Assembly (NCBI GenBank): GCA_021819035.1
Contig: JAKASL010000001.1
Coordinates: forward strand, 558,001 to 622,000
Source: an archaeon
GTDB taxonomy: Archaea > Thermoproteota > Nitrososphaeria > Nitrososphaerales > Gagatemarchaeaceae
DNA: 64,000 nt
Direction: 5' to 3'
Both the position numbers and the translations under genes were made by a program. The notes under the pieces were generated by a model that did no database searches, was not told where the DNA came from, and saw only the letters and a list, made by a program, of their open reading frames with translations. Below, piece after piece: positions 16,952 to 26,914 of this stretch (positions within the stretch are counted from its first letter, which is position 1; each line of letters begins with the position of its first letter).

Positions 16952-19258
16952 GTGGCTGCGACAGCAGAGTCGGTCTCGGCCTCCGCCGGTTTCAGGTCCT
17001 CGGCCTTGAAGCGCCCACTGACCCTCCACTCGGGTGGTTGCAGGCTGCTGGTTGACCCGGACGGAGCGGTCAGGTCGTTGGAGTCGCTCCCAGAGAAGAG
17101 GGCGCTCTTCGGCCTCGAGCAGGTCTGGGTCTACAAGGTCCAGGCGGGGGTGGTCGTCCCGGCCCAGAGGCCCGACTGGCTGGTGAGGCTCGCCCCGAAG
17201 ACTGCGAGCCTGGCAGGGAGGATGTTCGAAGTCGACTTCCTCCAGTCCATGGAGTTCTTCCCCGGTCCTTCTTCAGGCTTCGTCAGGCGGGTGACCCTGA
17301 GGAACTCCGGCCGCTCCCAGGTGAGGCTCAGGGTCATCCGGGTCAGCGACGTGGCGGCGGCCCACTTCGAGACGCCGTCGCGCTGGGGCTCCCTGGGGGT
17401 CAACGCCTTCAACAGGGAGAGCCACGTCGCCATGGACGAGGTCTCGGACCCGCCGGCGGCCAGGGTCATCGGGGCGCACCCCTCCCCGTCGAGGTACTTC
17501 ATGACGACCAGCAAGCAGCGCGCCCTTGACGCCGTCGCCTCAGGCGAGGTCCCCGAGAGGACCGCCGGGATGTCCGGACAGGTCATCGCCCTCTCGGTCC
17601 ACGAGTTTGACCTCGCCCCAGGCGAGGTCAGGGAGGTCGAGTTCGCGTCCATCTACACCCCGGGGAAGCTCGAGGAGGCCCTCGCCGAGTTCGGACGGCT
17701 CCGCTCAGCAGAGGGCGAGGCGCGCCCACGCCCCGCCGAGCTCTCCTGCTCGGATCTTTCGGTCTCCGAGGCTGCGTCCTGGGCCTTGGAAGCCCTCAGG
17801 GCGGCCCCCTGGGCCGACGACCTGCTCGACAGGTACGAGTCGCTGAGGGCTCTCCACTATTTCGAGCCGAAGCTCGCCTCCGCCGTCATTTCAGAGGCCA
17901 GGTCCCTGGCGCGCAGGGACGGGTCCCTCCCCCACTCCCTGGACAGATCCAAGCCAGGGGTCCTCGAGAGCGCCGTCTTCCTCCAGGCGACTTCCTATGC
18001 GCTGCTGCTGGGCCAAGACAGGAGGGCGTCGAGGTCGTCGTACCCTTTCCTCAGGAAGCTCGCCGCCTTCCTCATGGCGGATTCGAAGGATGCGGCGGTG
18101 ACCACCGACCCCTCCCTCCCCCAGGGGTGGCGAAGGCGACTCGGGCGGGGGTACCCCACCAACGAGCTCACGGAGGTGTCCCTCGCCGCGGCCGGGGCGC
18201 TCGAAGGGGTCTCCCTCGTAGCCCGGGCGACGTCGAAGCCGGGGGACGCGGCGAAGTTCCTCGAGCGCTCGAAGCTGATCGCTGACCGCGTACGAAGGAG
18301 GCTCCTGGACGAGAGGGGGTTCATCTCACTCTGCAGGGACTCATCCGGGCGGCTGAGGTCAGACGAGACGGCTGACATGGCGGTCGCAGCCTATCGACAC
18401 GCGTTCATGGGCTCCGCGGAGCAGGCTGCGGCCCACAGGCTGACTGAAAGGGACTTCGACACGCCCTACGGCCCCAGGACCGTCCCAACCTCGAACGTGA
18501 TGTATTTCAACGGCTCCTACGGCGACGGCCAGCTCGGCGGCGTCTGGACCAGGGCCACCCTGGCACACGCCCTCCTCTGCTACCGGACAGGCCTGGCGGG
18601 GGTGGGGGGGCTCGCGGTGGCGAAGGTGGCGAGGACGGTCGTCGACGACTCGTTGAAAATCGGCGCCCCTCCAGGCTTCTTCCCCTCCTGGGTGGACGCC
18701 GACGCCAAGGAGGCCCACGGCGAGGGCCCTGACCCGGTAGCCGCCGCCAGGTTCCTCCAGTGCCTGGTCGAAGGGGAGCTGGGCCTTCCCCAAGGCGCTG
18801 AGAAGGGCGCTATCGCCCCGCCCTCCTCCTCGGCCTTCGACTGGGTCATGGCCGCAGGCTTCTGGGCCGGAGGGGACTCTGCCGCCTTCGTGGGGAGGGG
18901 GGGCGGGAGGGGGCACCTGTTCTTCAGCGGTGGGAAGCTCGAATCGAAGGGGGGCTGGTCCTTCTCGGGCTGGGAGCGCGTCGAGTCGGGGGCGAAGTCG
19001 GTCAGAGGCGTCGGCTTCCACACCCCCGGGCAGGTGGTCTGCCTGGGGAACGTTTCTTCCGCGCCAGCGAAGGCGTCCGTCACAGTCCGGCCCAGAGCCG
19101 CGGAGCTGGCGAGGCGGCTCAGCACCCCGCTGGAGGAGTTCGACCCGGTCAGGGGCTCATGGACGAAGATAGGGACCGTCCGCGTCTCGACCGCGATGGG
19201 CTTCGAGGCCTCCCTCGGGCCCGCGGGTTGGAAGGCATACCGGGTCTCTACACCTTAA
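16952..19258 (+). CDS. Six-hairpin glycosidase-like protein
   Basis: A 768-residue cytoplasmic protein with no signal peptide. The first 260 residues are a beta-sandwich-like domain (FVRRVTLRNSGRSQVRLRV). The rest is helical with repeats typical of (alpha/alpha)6-barrel carbohydrate enzymes such as debranching enzymes, GH15 and GH63. Acidic candidates include VLESAVFLQ and GQLGGVWTRA, but the catalytic pair cannot be assigned. Start is GTG, with TATTATCC about 28 bp upstream. A role in glycogen or trehalose-type glucan metabolism is inference only. Confidence 0.55.
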   Translation: MAATAESVSASAGFRSSALKRPLTLHSGGCRLLVDPDGAVRSLESLPEKRALFGLEQVWVYKVQAGVVVPAQRPDWLVRLAPKTASLAGRMFEVDFLQSMEFFPGPSSGFVRRVTLRNSGRSQVRLRVIRVSDVAAAHFETPSRWGSLGVNAFNRESHVAMDEVSDPPAARVIGAHPSPSRYFMTTSKQRALDAVASGEVPERTAGMSGQVIALSVHEFDLAPGEVREVEFASIYTPGKLEEALAEFGRLRSAEGEARPRPAELSCSDLSVSEAASWALEALRAAPWADDLLDRYESLRALHYFEPKLASAVISEARSLARRDGSLPHSLDRSKPGVLESAVFLQATSYALLLGQDRRASRSSYPFLRKLAAFLMADSKDAAVTTDPSLPQGWRRRLGRGYPTNELTEVSLAAAGALEGVSLVARATSKPGDAAKFLERSKLIADRVRRRLLDERGFISLCRDSSGRLRSDETADMAVAAYRHAFMGSAEQAAAHRLTERDFDTPYGPRTVPTSNVMYFNGSYGDGQLGGVWTRATLAHALLCYRTGLAGVGGLAVAKVARTVVDDSLKIGAPPGFFPSWVDADAKEAHGEGPDPVAAARFLQCLVEGELGLPQGAEKGAIAPPSSSAFDWVMAAGFWAGGDSAAFVGRGGGRGHLFFSGGKLESKGGWSFSGWERVESGAKSVRGVGFHTPGQVVCLGNVSSAPAKASVTVRPRAAELARRLSTPLEEFDPVRGSWTKIGTVRVSTAMGFEASLGPAGWKAYRVSTP

Positions 19259-19287
19259 ATCCAGACCGAACGGTCGGTCTCCGTATC

Positions 19288-20283
19288 TTGGGGGGCGCGT
19301 CAGTCACAGCCAACGGCGGGATCCAGGTCGACCTGGAGGGGAAGCGCTACGTCCTCGACCCACACTCGCACGTCCGGGCAGACTACACGTTCGTCTCCCA
19401 CGCCCACATCGACCACATGCACCCACCGTCGAAGAACGAGAGGGTCATCGCGTCGTCAGTCACCGGGGAGCTGGCCAGGGCGAGGGGGTATGACCTGGGG
19501 GAGACCACCGAGGCCGTAGAGGGGGTCGAGCTGCTGGACTCCGGGCACATACTGGGGTCCAGGGCGATAAGGATAGCAGACGAGGTGTACTACACCGGGG
19601 ACGCCTCAGGGAGGACTAGGGCCTTCCTCGGCAAGTGCAGGACGCGCCAGGCGCGGGTCCTGGTGATGGAGACCACCTACGGGGCTCCGGAGTACGTCTT
19701 CCCCCCCACGGCGAAGCTGGTGAAGGAAGTCAATTCGCTGATCGCTTCCGTCTACGACAGGGGGAACCCCGTGATCCTGATGGGCTACCCGCTGGGGAAG
19801 GCCCAGCTCCTCTCCTACTTCTTCTCCAGCTGGGAGCCGCTGATCTACCACGAAAAGGTGGCTGCGATGAACCACATCCACATCGACCACGGTGTCCCGC
19901 TGAAGCGGGGGGCGACCTTCGACCCGTCCAAGGACCTGGACAGCCTCCCCAGAGGCCCCTGGCTGATGATCAGCCCCATGGCGAGCGGCAGGGGGAAGAT
20001 CATGTCCCACCTGAAGAAGAAGTACGGCGCCGTCGTCGTCGCGTTCAGCGGCTGGGCGTTGGGCAAGGGATACAGGTTCACCATGGGGGCCGACTACTCC
20101 TTCCCGCTGAGCGACCACTGCGACTACCAGGAGCTGGTCAGTCTCGCCAAAGCCGTCTCCCCGGAGATGGTCTATACGGTGCACGGGTTCGCCGCCGAGT
20201 TCGCCCAGGACCTAAAGCGCCTCGGCTTCTCGGCGAGGCCCCTTGCGGCATACCAGTCGTCCCTCTCTGACTTCGACGTCTGA
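19288..20283 (+). CDS. Metallo-beta-lactamase fold exonuclease-like protein (beta-CASP/SNM1-like)
   Basis: A 331-residue protein. The metal motif SHAHIDHMHPP is the H-x-H-x-D-H box, and further metal ligands are in GHILGSRAI, YYTGDAS and the C-terminal LSDHCDYQELV/TVHGF region. Such proteins act as RNA or DNA nucleases related to CPSF and SNM1; this is a short version. The TTG at 19288 fits a TATA-like CTTAAATCC about 28 bp upstream. The open frame back to 19159 is a shadow of the glycosidase gene's 3' end. Confidence 0.75.
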   Translation: MGGASVTANGGIQVDLEGKRYVLDPHSHVRADYTFVSHAHIDHMHPPSKNERVIASSVTGELARARGYDLGETTEAVEGVELLDSGHILGSRAIRIADEVYYTGDASGRTRAFLGKCRTRQARVLVMETTYGAPEYVFPPTAKLVKEVNSLIASVYDRGNPVILMGYPLGKAQLLSYFFSSWEPLIYHEKVAAMNHIHIDHGVPLKRGATFDPSKDLDSLPRGPWLMISPMASGRGKIMSHLKKKYGAVVVAFSGWALGKGYRFTMGADYSFPLSDHCDYQELVSLAKAVSPEMVYTVHGFAAEFAQDLKRLGFSARPLAAYQSSLSDFDV

Positions 20284-20345
20284 GCCTGTTAAATAATCTG
20301 CAAACCCGGCCTCCGCACCGCCCCGCGGCGGAGCATGTTGACAAA

Positions 20346-20777
20346 ATGGACCCCAAGAAGATTCTGAAGCTGAGCTACTGGCTGAAGTTCATCAAGTTCA
20401 ACGTGGTGGGGCTCTCTGGCGTACTGGTCAACGAGGGGCTCCTCCTCACGCTGGTCTACGAGGGGGTGTACTACCTGCGCGCCGACGCCGTGGCCATCGA
20501 GGCGGCCATCCTCTCTAACTTCTTCCTCAACGACTACTGGACCTTCAGGGACAGGCGCCACGGGCACATCATTGTCCGCCTGCTGAAGTTCAACGCCCTG
20601 ATGGTCGTGGGGCTGGTCGTCAACCTGGCGATCCTCTACGCGTTCACCGCCTACCTGGAGGTCAACTACGCCGTCTCGAACCTCTTCGGGATAGCAGTCG
20701 CCTTCCTGCTCCGCTACTGGCTGAGCGTCAGGTTCACCTGGATAAAGAAGGAAGAGGCGTCGACTTCTCCGGCTTAG
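20346..20777 (+). CDS. GtrA-family membrane protein
   Basis: A 143-residue protein with four hydrophobic helices. It matches GtrA-type proteins: FIKFNVVGLSGVLVNEGL near the N-terminus, LSNFFLNDYWTFRDR in the middle and a C-terminal FLLRYWLSVRFTW. GtrA proteins help move polyprenyl-linked sugars across the membrane during glycan or S-layer glycoprotein assembly. No glycosyltransferase partner is adjacent. It converges with ileS, sharing four bases at the stops. Confidence 0.85.
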   Translation: MDPKKILKLSYWLKFIKFNVVGLSGVLVNEGLLLTLVYEGVYYLRADAVAIEAAILSNFFLNDYWTFRDRRHGHIIVRLLKFNALMVVGLVVNLAILYAFTAYLEVNYAVSNLFGIAVAFLLRYWLSVRFTWIKKEEASTSPA

Positions 20778-23700
20778 TCTATCTTGAAGTAGACCGGCCT
20801 CCCGTCCAGCTCCGCCTCCGACCACCCTCCCCCCGCCTTCTCCGCGGCCACGCTCACCCTCTTCGCCCTCACCAGGTAGGCTAGCTTCTCCCTCAGGGGG
20901 TCGAGCAGCTCCAGGTCCTCGGGGTCAAGCCCGGCGACCGACGCAGACCGGAGCATCGCGGCCGGGACGAAACCCTTCTCCTTCCTCATGGCCTGCAGCC
21001 TCCTGGCCAGGTCCCTCACAAGCCCCTCGGCCACCAGCTTCTTGTCCCTCTCCATGGGGATGGCGACGAACACCCCTCCCTTCTCCGCCACCTCGAACCC
21101 CTCCCTGGGGGTGACCGACAGGTCGTAGGCCGAAAGAGGGACGTCGAAGGACCCGGCCCTGACCGGCCTCCCCGAGAAGTAGGCGGCGAGTGCCTCCACC
21201 CCCTCCATAGGCCTGAGCAGAGGGAGCACCTCTTTCGTCCTTTCCTTGAACAGGGCCCCTACCCTGGAGGTGTTCGCCCTGAGGACGAAGGACGCCGGGA
21301 ACCCCTCCGGTTCTGTCTTCACCGCGACGTCGCTGACGTTGCATAGAAGGGCCACCGTCTCCCTCGCCCTCCTGGCTACCCTTTCAGCCGCCCGCTGCAC
21401 GAGCAGCTCCGCCACCCTGAGGGGCCACCGCCGCTTGAGCTTCGCCCTGGCCCTGGCAGAGTTGCACGCCTCCTCCACCGTGAGGGAGAAGTCGACGACC
21501 TCCTCGGCCTTCTTCGAGCCACGCCCGGCCGACTCCCCCATCCCCTTCGCCAGGATAGGGGTCGACCACTCCCCACCCTCGAACACCTCTTGGCAGAGGT
21601 ACTCCGTCACGAAGGGGGCTATGGGGTGCAGCAGCTCGTCGGCCCTCCTGAGCGAGTGTCCTAGGACCGCATAGATCGCCAGGCGCCTGCCCTTCCCCGC
21701 GGGGTCGTCGTCCCAGAGCTCGCTCCTCACCAGCCTGACGTAGGTCTGGCTGAGGCGGGTGATCACCAGCTCTTCTATGCTCCTCGCCGCCTCGTTGTAC
21801 CTCCCTGCCGAATAACATCTCTCCACGCCACGCTGCGCCTGTTCCAGCTTCTGCAGCATCCACCTGTCCACCGAGGTGAGGGCCCTCCGCTCGGCCGCCC
21901 AGGCCAGGTGGTGCTTCTCCGGGGCGTAGCCGTCCAGGGCCCCGTTCTGCTGAAGGTACAGGTGCAGGTGGTAGAGGGTGTTCATCACCTGGTATGCCCT
22001 CCCAGACATCTCCTTCGGGTCGAAGTTGATAGAGTCCTCGGGGGACGACTTGGCGAGTACGTAGAACCTGGCGACGTCCACCGAGTTGTTGCGGAGTAGG
22101 TCCAGCCCCTGCACCACGTTCCCAAGCCTCTTGCTCATCTTCTGGCCGTTCTCGTCCAGGACGTGCCCCTGGAACAGGAACGCCTTGTAGGGGGCTTCGG
22201 GCTTCCCTGTCCGAATCACGTTCAGGAGGAGCAGCGTGTACGCCCACCCCCTGGTCTGGTCTATGGCCTCGGTGAGGAACTCGACGGGGACGAGCTCGGC
22301 GAACTCCCTGTCGGTGAGCGAGGAGTAGGGGGCTGCCCCGCTGTTGTGCCAGGTGTCCAGGACGTAGGGCTCGCGCTTCGCCCTCCCGCCGCACTTCGGG
22401 CACCGGAGGACGACCCTGTCCATCCAGGGCCGATGGAGCTCGAACTTGGGCCCGTCGGGGAGCTCCAGCGCTTGGGCGACGACCGCCCTCCTCGTGAACG
22501 CCCCGGTCTTCTCTCCGCACGCTTCGCAGACCCATATGGGGAGCGGGGTCCCCCAGACCCTCTCCCTGGTCACGCACCACGCGGGGGACTCGGCCAGCCC
22601 CGCGAGGAACCTGTTCCTTGGCCCGTCAAAGAAGTACTCCACCTTCTCGGCAGCCTCCACCACGTCCGCCCTGATCCTGTCCACCCAGTAGAAGTACTCG
22701 CGCCGGGCGAGCCACACGAGCCTGTCGTCCGACCTCCAGCAGACGGGGTAGTCGTGGACTATCCTCCCGGACCACACGACCGCCCCCCTCGCCTTCAGCT
22801 CGTCTATCACCCCCTGGTCCGCGTCCCTGGCGAAGAGCCCGGCGAACCTCCCGGCCTCCTGGGTGAACCTCACCCTGTCGTCGAAGGGGGCGAAGACAGG
22901 CACCCCCCTCTTCTGGGCCACGGCGAAGTCCTCCTCGCCGTTGGCCGGGGACATGTGCACCAGGCCTGTCCCCGTGGTCACGTCCACATACTCCTCGGCC
23001 ACCACCCTGTGCACCCCCCCGCTCAGCTTCAGCTCCGCCAGCCCGGGTATGACGTCGAGCAGGGGGTGCTCGTAGCTCAGCCCTTCGAGCTCCTCGCCCC
23101 TCACCCGCTTCTTGGTCTCGCCGAACTCGACCCCGAGCTCCTTGGCCAGCGCCTCCTTCCTCTCTGCGTTGACCACCCAGACCTCGTCCCCCGCCGCCAC
23201 GTACTCGTACTCAGACCCCGGCTTCACCCCCACCAGCTCGTCGGTGACGACAGTGAACGGCATCGTGGTCCAGACGATCAGGTAGGCCCCGTCCCCGGCC
23301 TTCACCTTGTAGTAGAGGCTCGGGTCCTCCAGCTTCTCGTACCCCCCGAGGCTCACCTCCCCCGCGCTCAGGGCGGTCTGGCACCTTGGGCAGTAAGGGA
23401 CCACCTTGAACCCCTCCCCGAGGAGCCCGCTCTTCCACGCCTTCTCAAGGTAGGACCACTCCCGCTCTATGTAGTCGTCCCGGTAGGTCATGTAGGCCCG
23501 CTCGCGGTCGAGCATCAGCCCCAGGAGGGCGTCTGCCTCGTCCCAGTCGGCCCTGTACCTCCCTATGATCCGCTTGCATTCGGCGACCAGCCTGTCGACC
23601 CCTATCTTTTCCAGGTCTTCCCACTTGTTCCCCGAGAGTCCCAGCTCCTTCTCTGCCTGCAGCTCCACCGGGAGCCCCTGGGTGTCCCACCCGCCGCGGA

Positions 23701-23971
23701 AGACTATGTTGTCCCCCTTCATGGTCCGGTACCTGTACCAGAGGTCCTTCATCATCCGCCCCCTCACGTGGCCGACGTGGGGCTGGTTGTTCAGGGTCGG
23801 GGGCCCTTCGACGTAGCCGAGAGGCCTGCTCTTGGACACCGCCTTGGCCGTCTTGGCCTTCGTCCGCGGGGACGCATAAAATCGCCTGACCTTCGCTTCG
23901 ATCTTCTTCCAGTCGTAGTCCTGGCTGAGCGTGGTCCGCTTCCTAGCGCGTCGGGATAATTTTGTAACCAC
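20774..23971 (-). CDS. ileS: Isoleucyl-tRNA synthetase
   Basis: A 1065-residue class I synthetase. The HIGH motif is HVGH (65-68), followed by GWDTQGLPVE. The editing CP1 domain contains IVWTTMPFTVV. Zinc-type Cys pairs occur in CPRC, CEAC and CPKC. The isoleucine-family LDTWHNSGAAP and the KMSKR loop (611-615) are present. The C-terminal anticodon and junction domains are complete. The start is a GTG and no better in-frame start exists, so the first 15 basic residues are uncertain. Confidence 0.95.
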   Translation of the reverse strand: MVTKLSRRARKRTTLSQDYDWKKIEAKVRRFYASPRTKAKTAKAVSKSRPLGYVEGPPTLNNQPHVGHVRGRMMKDLWYRYRTMKGDNIVFRGGWDTQGLPVELQAEKELGLSGNKWEDLEKIGVDRLVAECKRIIGRYRADWDEADALLGLMLDRERAYMTYRDDYIEREWSYLEKAWKSGLLGEGFKVVPYCPRCQTALSAGEVSLGGYEKLEDPSLYYKVKAGDGAYLIVWTTMPFTVVTDELVGVKPGSEYEYVAAGDEVWVVNAERKEALAKELGVEFGETKKRVRGEELEGLSYEHPLLDVIPGLAELKLSGGVHRVVAEEYVDVTTGTGLVHMSPANGEEDFAVAQKRGVPVFAPFDDRVRFTQEAGRFAGLFARDADQGVIDELKARGAVVWSGRIVHDYPVCWRSDDRLVWLARREYFYWVDRIRADVVEAAEKVEYFFDGPRNRFLAGLAESPAWCVTRERVWGTPLPIWVCEACGEKTGAFTRRAVVAQALELPDGPKFELHRPWMDRVVLRCPKCGGRAKREPYVLDTWHNSGAAPYSSLTDREFAELVPVEFLTEAIDQTRGWAYTLLLLNVIRTGKPEAPYKAFLFQGHVLDENGQKMSKRLGNVVQGLDLLRNNSVDVARFYVLAKSSPEDSINFDPKEMSGRAYQVMNTLYHLHLYLQQNGALDGYAPEKHHLAWAAERRALTSVDRWMLQKLEQAQRGVERCYSAGRYNEAARSIEELVITRLSQTYVRLVRSELWDDDPAGKGRRLAIYAVLGHSLRRADELLHPIAPFVTEYLCQEVFEGGEWSTPILAKGMGESAGRGSKKAEEVVDFSLTVEEACNSARARAKLKRRWPLRVAELLVQRAAERVARRARETVALLCNVSDVAVKTEPEGFPASFVLRANTSRVGALFKERTKEVLPLLRPMEGVEALAAYFSGRPVRAGSFDVPLSAYDLSVTPREGFEVAEKGGVFVAIPMERDKKLVAEGLVRDLARRLQAMRKEKGFVPAAMLRSASVAGLDPEDLELLDPLREKLAYLVRAKRVSVAAEKAGGGWSEAELDGRPVYFKID

Positions 23972-24085
23972 CGGCTCTGTTCCCCAAGACTCCCGCCAAA
24001 AGTCAGCCAGGCGGGGGTCTTAAGCATAACCTCGTCCAGGGGCCCAGCCCTACGTCTCGGGGCTGGCCGAGTCCCCCTCGAGGGC

Positions 24086-24772
24086 TCATGTCCCAGTGCG
24101 CAGCCTCTGAGAGAAGGATTCGGGGAGCCCGGCGTCGAGTATCTTCTTCGCCGCCCCCTCGACGTCGTACTCGACCCTCCTCTCCTCCACCTCCACACGG
24201 CCGCCGTCGAATGTGACGACCGCGAACGCCGCCCTCCAGTCGCCGTCCCTGGGCTGCCCCACCGAGCCTGGGTTGAACACGGTGCGCCCCCCGTCCTCCC
24301 AGACGTAGGGGACGTGGGTGTGCCCCAGCCCGATGGACCTGGCCCCGACCTTATCCAGGTAGTGGCCGAAGAGGTCCTGATGCGTCCTCGGGTCCACGTA
24401 CTCCCACAGCCTATCGTCCGGGCTCCCGTGCGCGAAGTACACCTGCGCCCCGCCCATCTCCTCATTCAGTTCCAGGGGGAGCCCCTCGAGGTACCGCCTG
24501 CTCTCCTCCGTGAGGTGGTCCGCCGTCCAGACCGAGCCCATGGCCGCCCTCGCGTTGAACCCTGACCTGTCACCCGTAAGCGCGGCCACGTCGTGGTTCC
24601 CTGCCACGCCCCTGGCCCCCGCGTCCTTCAGCGCCTCGATGACTTCGTTGGGTTGGGCCCCGTAGTCGACGTAGTCCCCGAGGCAGTACACCTCGAGCCC
24701 CCCCGCCTGGCGGAGGACGGCGCTCAGGGCCTCAAGGTTCCCGTGGACGTCCGACAGTATCGCGACCTTCAC
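24086..24772 (-). CDS. Calcineurin-like metallophosphoesterase (YfcE/MJ0936-like)
   Basis: A 228-residue phosphodiesterase or phosphatase. The five metal motifs are in order: ILSDVHGN, CLGDYVDYG, AGNHD, FAHGSP and GLGHTHVP. The GTG at 24772 directly precedes KVAILSDVHGN and follows GGCGG. An upstream ATG at 24826 would add an unlikely Arg/Pro-rich extension. The substrate cannot be told; small members of this family hydrolyse cyclic nucleotides or diadenosine compounds. Confidence 0.85.
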   Translation of the reverse strand: MKVAILSDVHGNLEALSAVLRQAGGLEVYCLGDYVDYGAQPNEVIEALKDAGARGVAGNHDVAALTGDRSGFNARAAMGSVWTADHLTEESRRYLEGLPLELNEEMGGAQVYFAHGSPDDRLWEYVDPRTHQDLFGHYLDKVGARSIGLGHTHVPYVWEDGGRTVFNPGSVGQPRDGDWRAAFAVVTFDGGRVEVEERRVEYDVEGAAKKILDAGLPESFSQRLRTGT

Positions 24773-24916
24773 GCCGCCACACCGGCCAGGGGGGGAGAAA
24801 AACCTCGGCCTCTGACCGCGCGTCAAGAAAAAAGAACAATAGTTAATGAGTTGGTGAACCAGATTATACTACCCCCCACTTAGAGAATTTGGGGCCGTTG
24901 ATGCTCGAAGCTACCT

Positions 24917-25570
24917 ATGTCCACGTTCGCAGGTAAATGGGAAAAGCAAAACAGCCAGAGTTTCGGAACTCGGGTGAAGGATTCCGTGAGGAACCCCGGG
25001 CCCCTGAAGCCGAGACTAGACCTCGCAGTCCGCCAAATCCAAGTCCAGGTCGCCAAACTCGACTCCACATCCACCAAACTCAGAGAGAGGGACAACTCGA
25101 TCTTCACAAAGGTCGTCAGCTCTCTACAGAAGCACGACACACAGCACGCGTCCGTCTTCGCGAACGAGCTTGCCGAGATCAGAAAGATGAACAAGATGGT
25201 CACCCAGGCAAAGCTCGCTCTGGAGCAGATAGTGCTCAGACTCAACACCATCACAGAGCTGGGGGACATCGTCGTCACCCTGACACCGGCCATGTCGGTA
25301 ATGCGCAACGTCAAGCAAGGCTTGGTGGGCGTGTTGCCAGAGGCCGAGAACGAGATCGGCGAGATCTCTGGTCTGCTCAGCAGCATCCTGGTGGACGCAG
25401 GGACCGTAGGTGGGTACTCCCTCAACTTCGAAGCCGCCAACGAGGACGCCGAGAAGATCTTGGCTGAGGCCTCGGCCGTGGCGGAGACGCGCATGCGCGA
25501 GAAGTTCCCGGACATCCCCTCGTCTCTCCCGTCTGCCGAATCTGCTTCCACCGAGGGTGCCTCGTACTAG
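24917..25570 (+). CDS. ESCRT-III/CdvB paralogue without winged helix
   Basis: A 217-residue Snf7-like protein of the archaeal Cdv division machinery. The ESCRT-III core of alternating charged helices covers about residues 20-180, including LQKHDTQHASVFANELAEIR and KLALEQIVLRLNTITELGD. It lacks the C-terminal winged helix of the main CdvB; the Ser/Pro-rich tail may be a short CdvC-binding segment, but no clear MIM motif is visible. It lies 1.6 kb upstream of the cdvB-cdvC pair. Paralogues of this type form the constriction filament in Sulfolobus. The GC content is lower than its surroundings. Confidence 0.85.
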   Translation: MSTFAGKWEKQNSQSFGTRVKDSVRNPGPLKPRLDLAVRQIQVQVAKLDSTSTKLRERDNSIFTKVVSSLQKHDTQHASVFANELAEIRKMNKMVTQAKLALEQIVLRLNTITELGDIVVTLTPAMSVMRNVKQGLVGVLPEAENEIGEISGLLSSILVDAGTVGGYSLNFEAANEDAEKILAEASAVAETRMREKFPDIPSSLPSAESASTEGASY

Positions 25571-26257
25571 ACGGGGACCCTCGCTCCTTTGTTTTCTGAT
25601 GCTAGGCAGAGCGGCGAGCTCTGTAGCCAGTCAGCCCATCGCGGCAGCTTCTGAGAAGTCCTAGTTCGAATGATGGACGTCGCATGTCAGACGAGCCGTG
25701 AACGTAGGCCAGACAACTCCGTCCGAATAGGGGGACAGACCTCTCGAAGAGCACGCTAAGAGCAGGCAGAAGAGCGTCGAAGGGGCCGTCAGGGCTGTGG
25801 TCGGAGAAGAGGTGACAGCCGAAGACCGCGTCTTCAGCGAGCCCCCGTTGCGACGAGGACAGGGAAGACGGACGCCTGTTAGGTCGAGCGAGGGGGTGAA
25901 GGTCGCGCGTGTGACGGGGGCCTGTTCAAGAGGCCCCCAGGTGTTTCGGTGCTCCGCGAAGGATGGGTGGAGCTTCACCGTCTGTGCTGGCTCCGCCCTG
26001 ATGGAAGAGCTTTAGGTGTCAGACGAGTTCTAGTTCGACGGGCGCTTCGAAGAAGAGGCAGGCTTTGCGGCCATCCCTTCGGGCAAGGCAAGACCCCCTG
26101 CGCCTTCGCTTGCCTCCATGCATACAATGGAGGGGGCTCCTGCCCGGCTCAGAGCTCCGCCTCCGCGAGTCCCAAGCGCTTGGGCGAGGCCCCGACAACC
26201 TGAGGGGCAGAAGGCCCCGTCCATCGCCTCAAGTCGCCTGATGGGTCGGCCCGAGCC
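25571..26257. other. Long intergenic stretch between two division genes
   Basis: No supported gene in 687 bases. Several open frames of 60-105 codons have no family features, start signals or plausible composition. Two short motifs occur twice in swapped order: CTAGTTCGA (25661, 26030) and GTCAGACGAG (25686, 26018). A decayed insertion or an unrecognised non-coding RNA are both possible; no tRNA, SRP or RNase P RNA core was found by eye. Confidence 0.4.
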
Positions 26258-26914
26258 CTAGGCGAGCCCGTAGAGCCGTACCGCGGTGACCAGCGACGAA
26301 CCGAACACCGCCAGCATGGCCGCCCTTTCAGCGAGCCCCGCGACGCCGAGGGACACGGCCACGTCCAACCCTGCAAGGGCGAAGGCCGCGAGCAGCGAGA
26401 GGAGCATCGGCAGGAAGGCCCTCCAGCCTCGGTTGACGAGGAGGACACCCATGGAGGCGGAGGCGAAGAAAGCCACCCCCACGAAGTCGTGTACGGCTCC
26501 GTGGAGGGCGGGGGCCGCCCCCGCGACGTCGGCGTGGAAGACCCCGTCCAACGCCAACGCGACCCCGGAGACGAGGAGCAGGACCGGCCCTGCGGCCCCC
26601 CATCGCCCTCTCCTCGCAGAGTAAGCGGCAATGGACAGGGCGGCCATGGCGACCCCCGCCAGGAACAACCCCGAGTTCATCAGGGGCGCGTAAGCCCCGA
26701 CCCCGTAGGCCCCCACATACTCCGTGACAGGGTCGTAGGCGGTCGCGGTCAGGCTGAGCGCCAGGACGACCAGACCGAGGTACCCCACTCCCGCCGCCGC
26801 CAACGCGCAGAGGACCCTCCCTGCAACGGACCTGCCGGGGGGCTCGTCGGTGCTGATGTAGGCGTTCGGGAACGCCCTGGTGCAGGGGGAGCCCCATCGG
26901 AGCCTCCTGGACAA
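26258..26914 (-). CDS. DUF998-type membrane protein
   Basis: A 218-residue protein with about six membrane helices. It begins its domain near GVGYLGLVVLALSLTATAYDPVTEYVGAYG, read in two parts here (GVGYLGLVVLALS and YDPVTEYVGAYG), which is typical of DUF998, a family of unknown function. The frame is open to 26998, but the TTG at 26914 lies after a TTAAC box about 34 bp upstream, so the Arg/Pro-rich extension is probably untranslated. A start near 26850 is also possible. Confidence 0.65.
   Translation of the reverse strand: MSRRLRWGSPCTRAFPNAYISTDEPPGRSVAGRVLCALAAAGVGYLGLVVLALSLTATAYDPVTEYVGAYGVGAYAPLMNSGLFLAGVAMAALSIAAYSARRGRWGAAGPVLLLVSGVALALDGVFHADVAGAAPALHGAVHDFVGVAFFASASMGVLLVNRGWRAFLPMLLSLLAAFALAGLDVAVSLGVAGLAERAAMLAVFGSSLVTAVRLYGLA

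Noticed and set aside
20774-23971. Long plus-strand reading frame (about 598 codons) opposite ileS
   Set aside because: Its Pro/Leu/Val-rich composition is typical of an antisense shadow in high-GC DNA.
25571-26257. RNase P or SRP RNA gene
   Set aside because: The conserved core sequences of either RNA were not found on either strand by eye.
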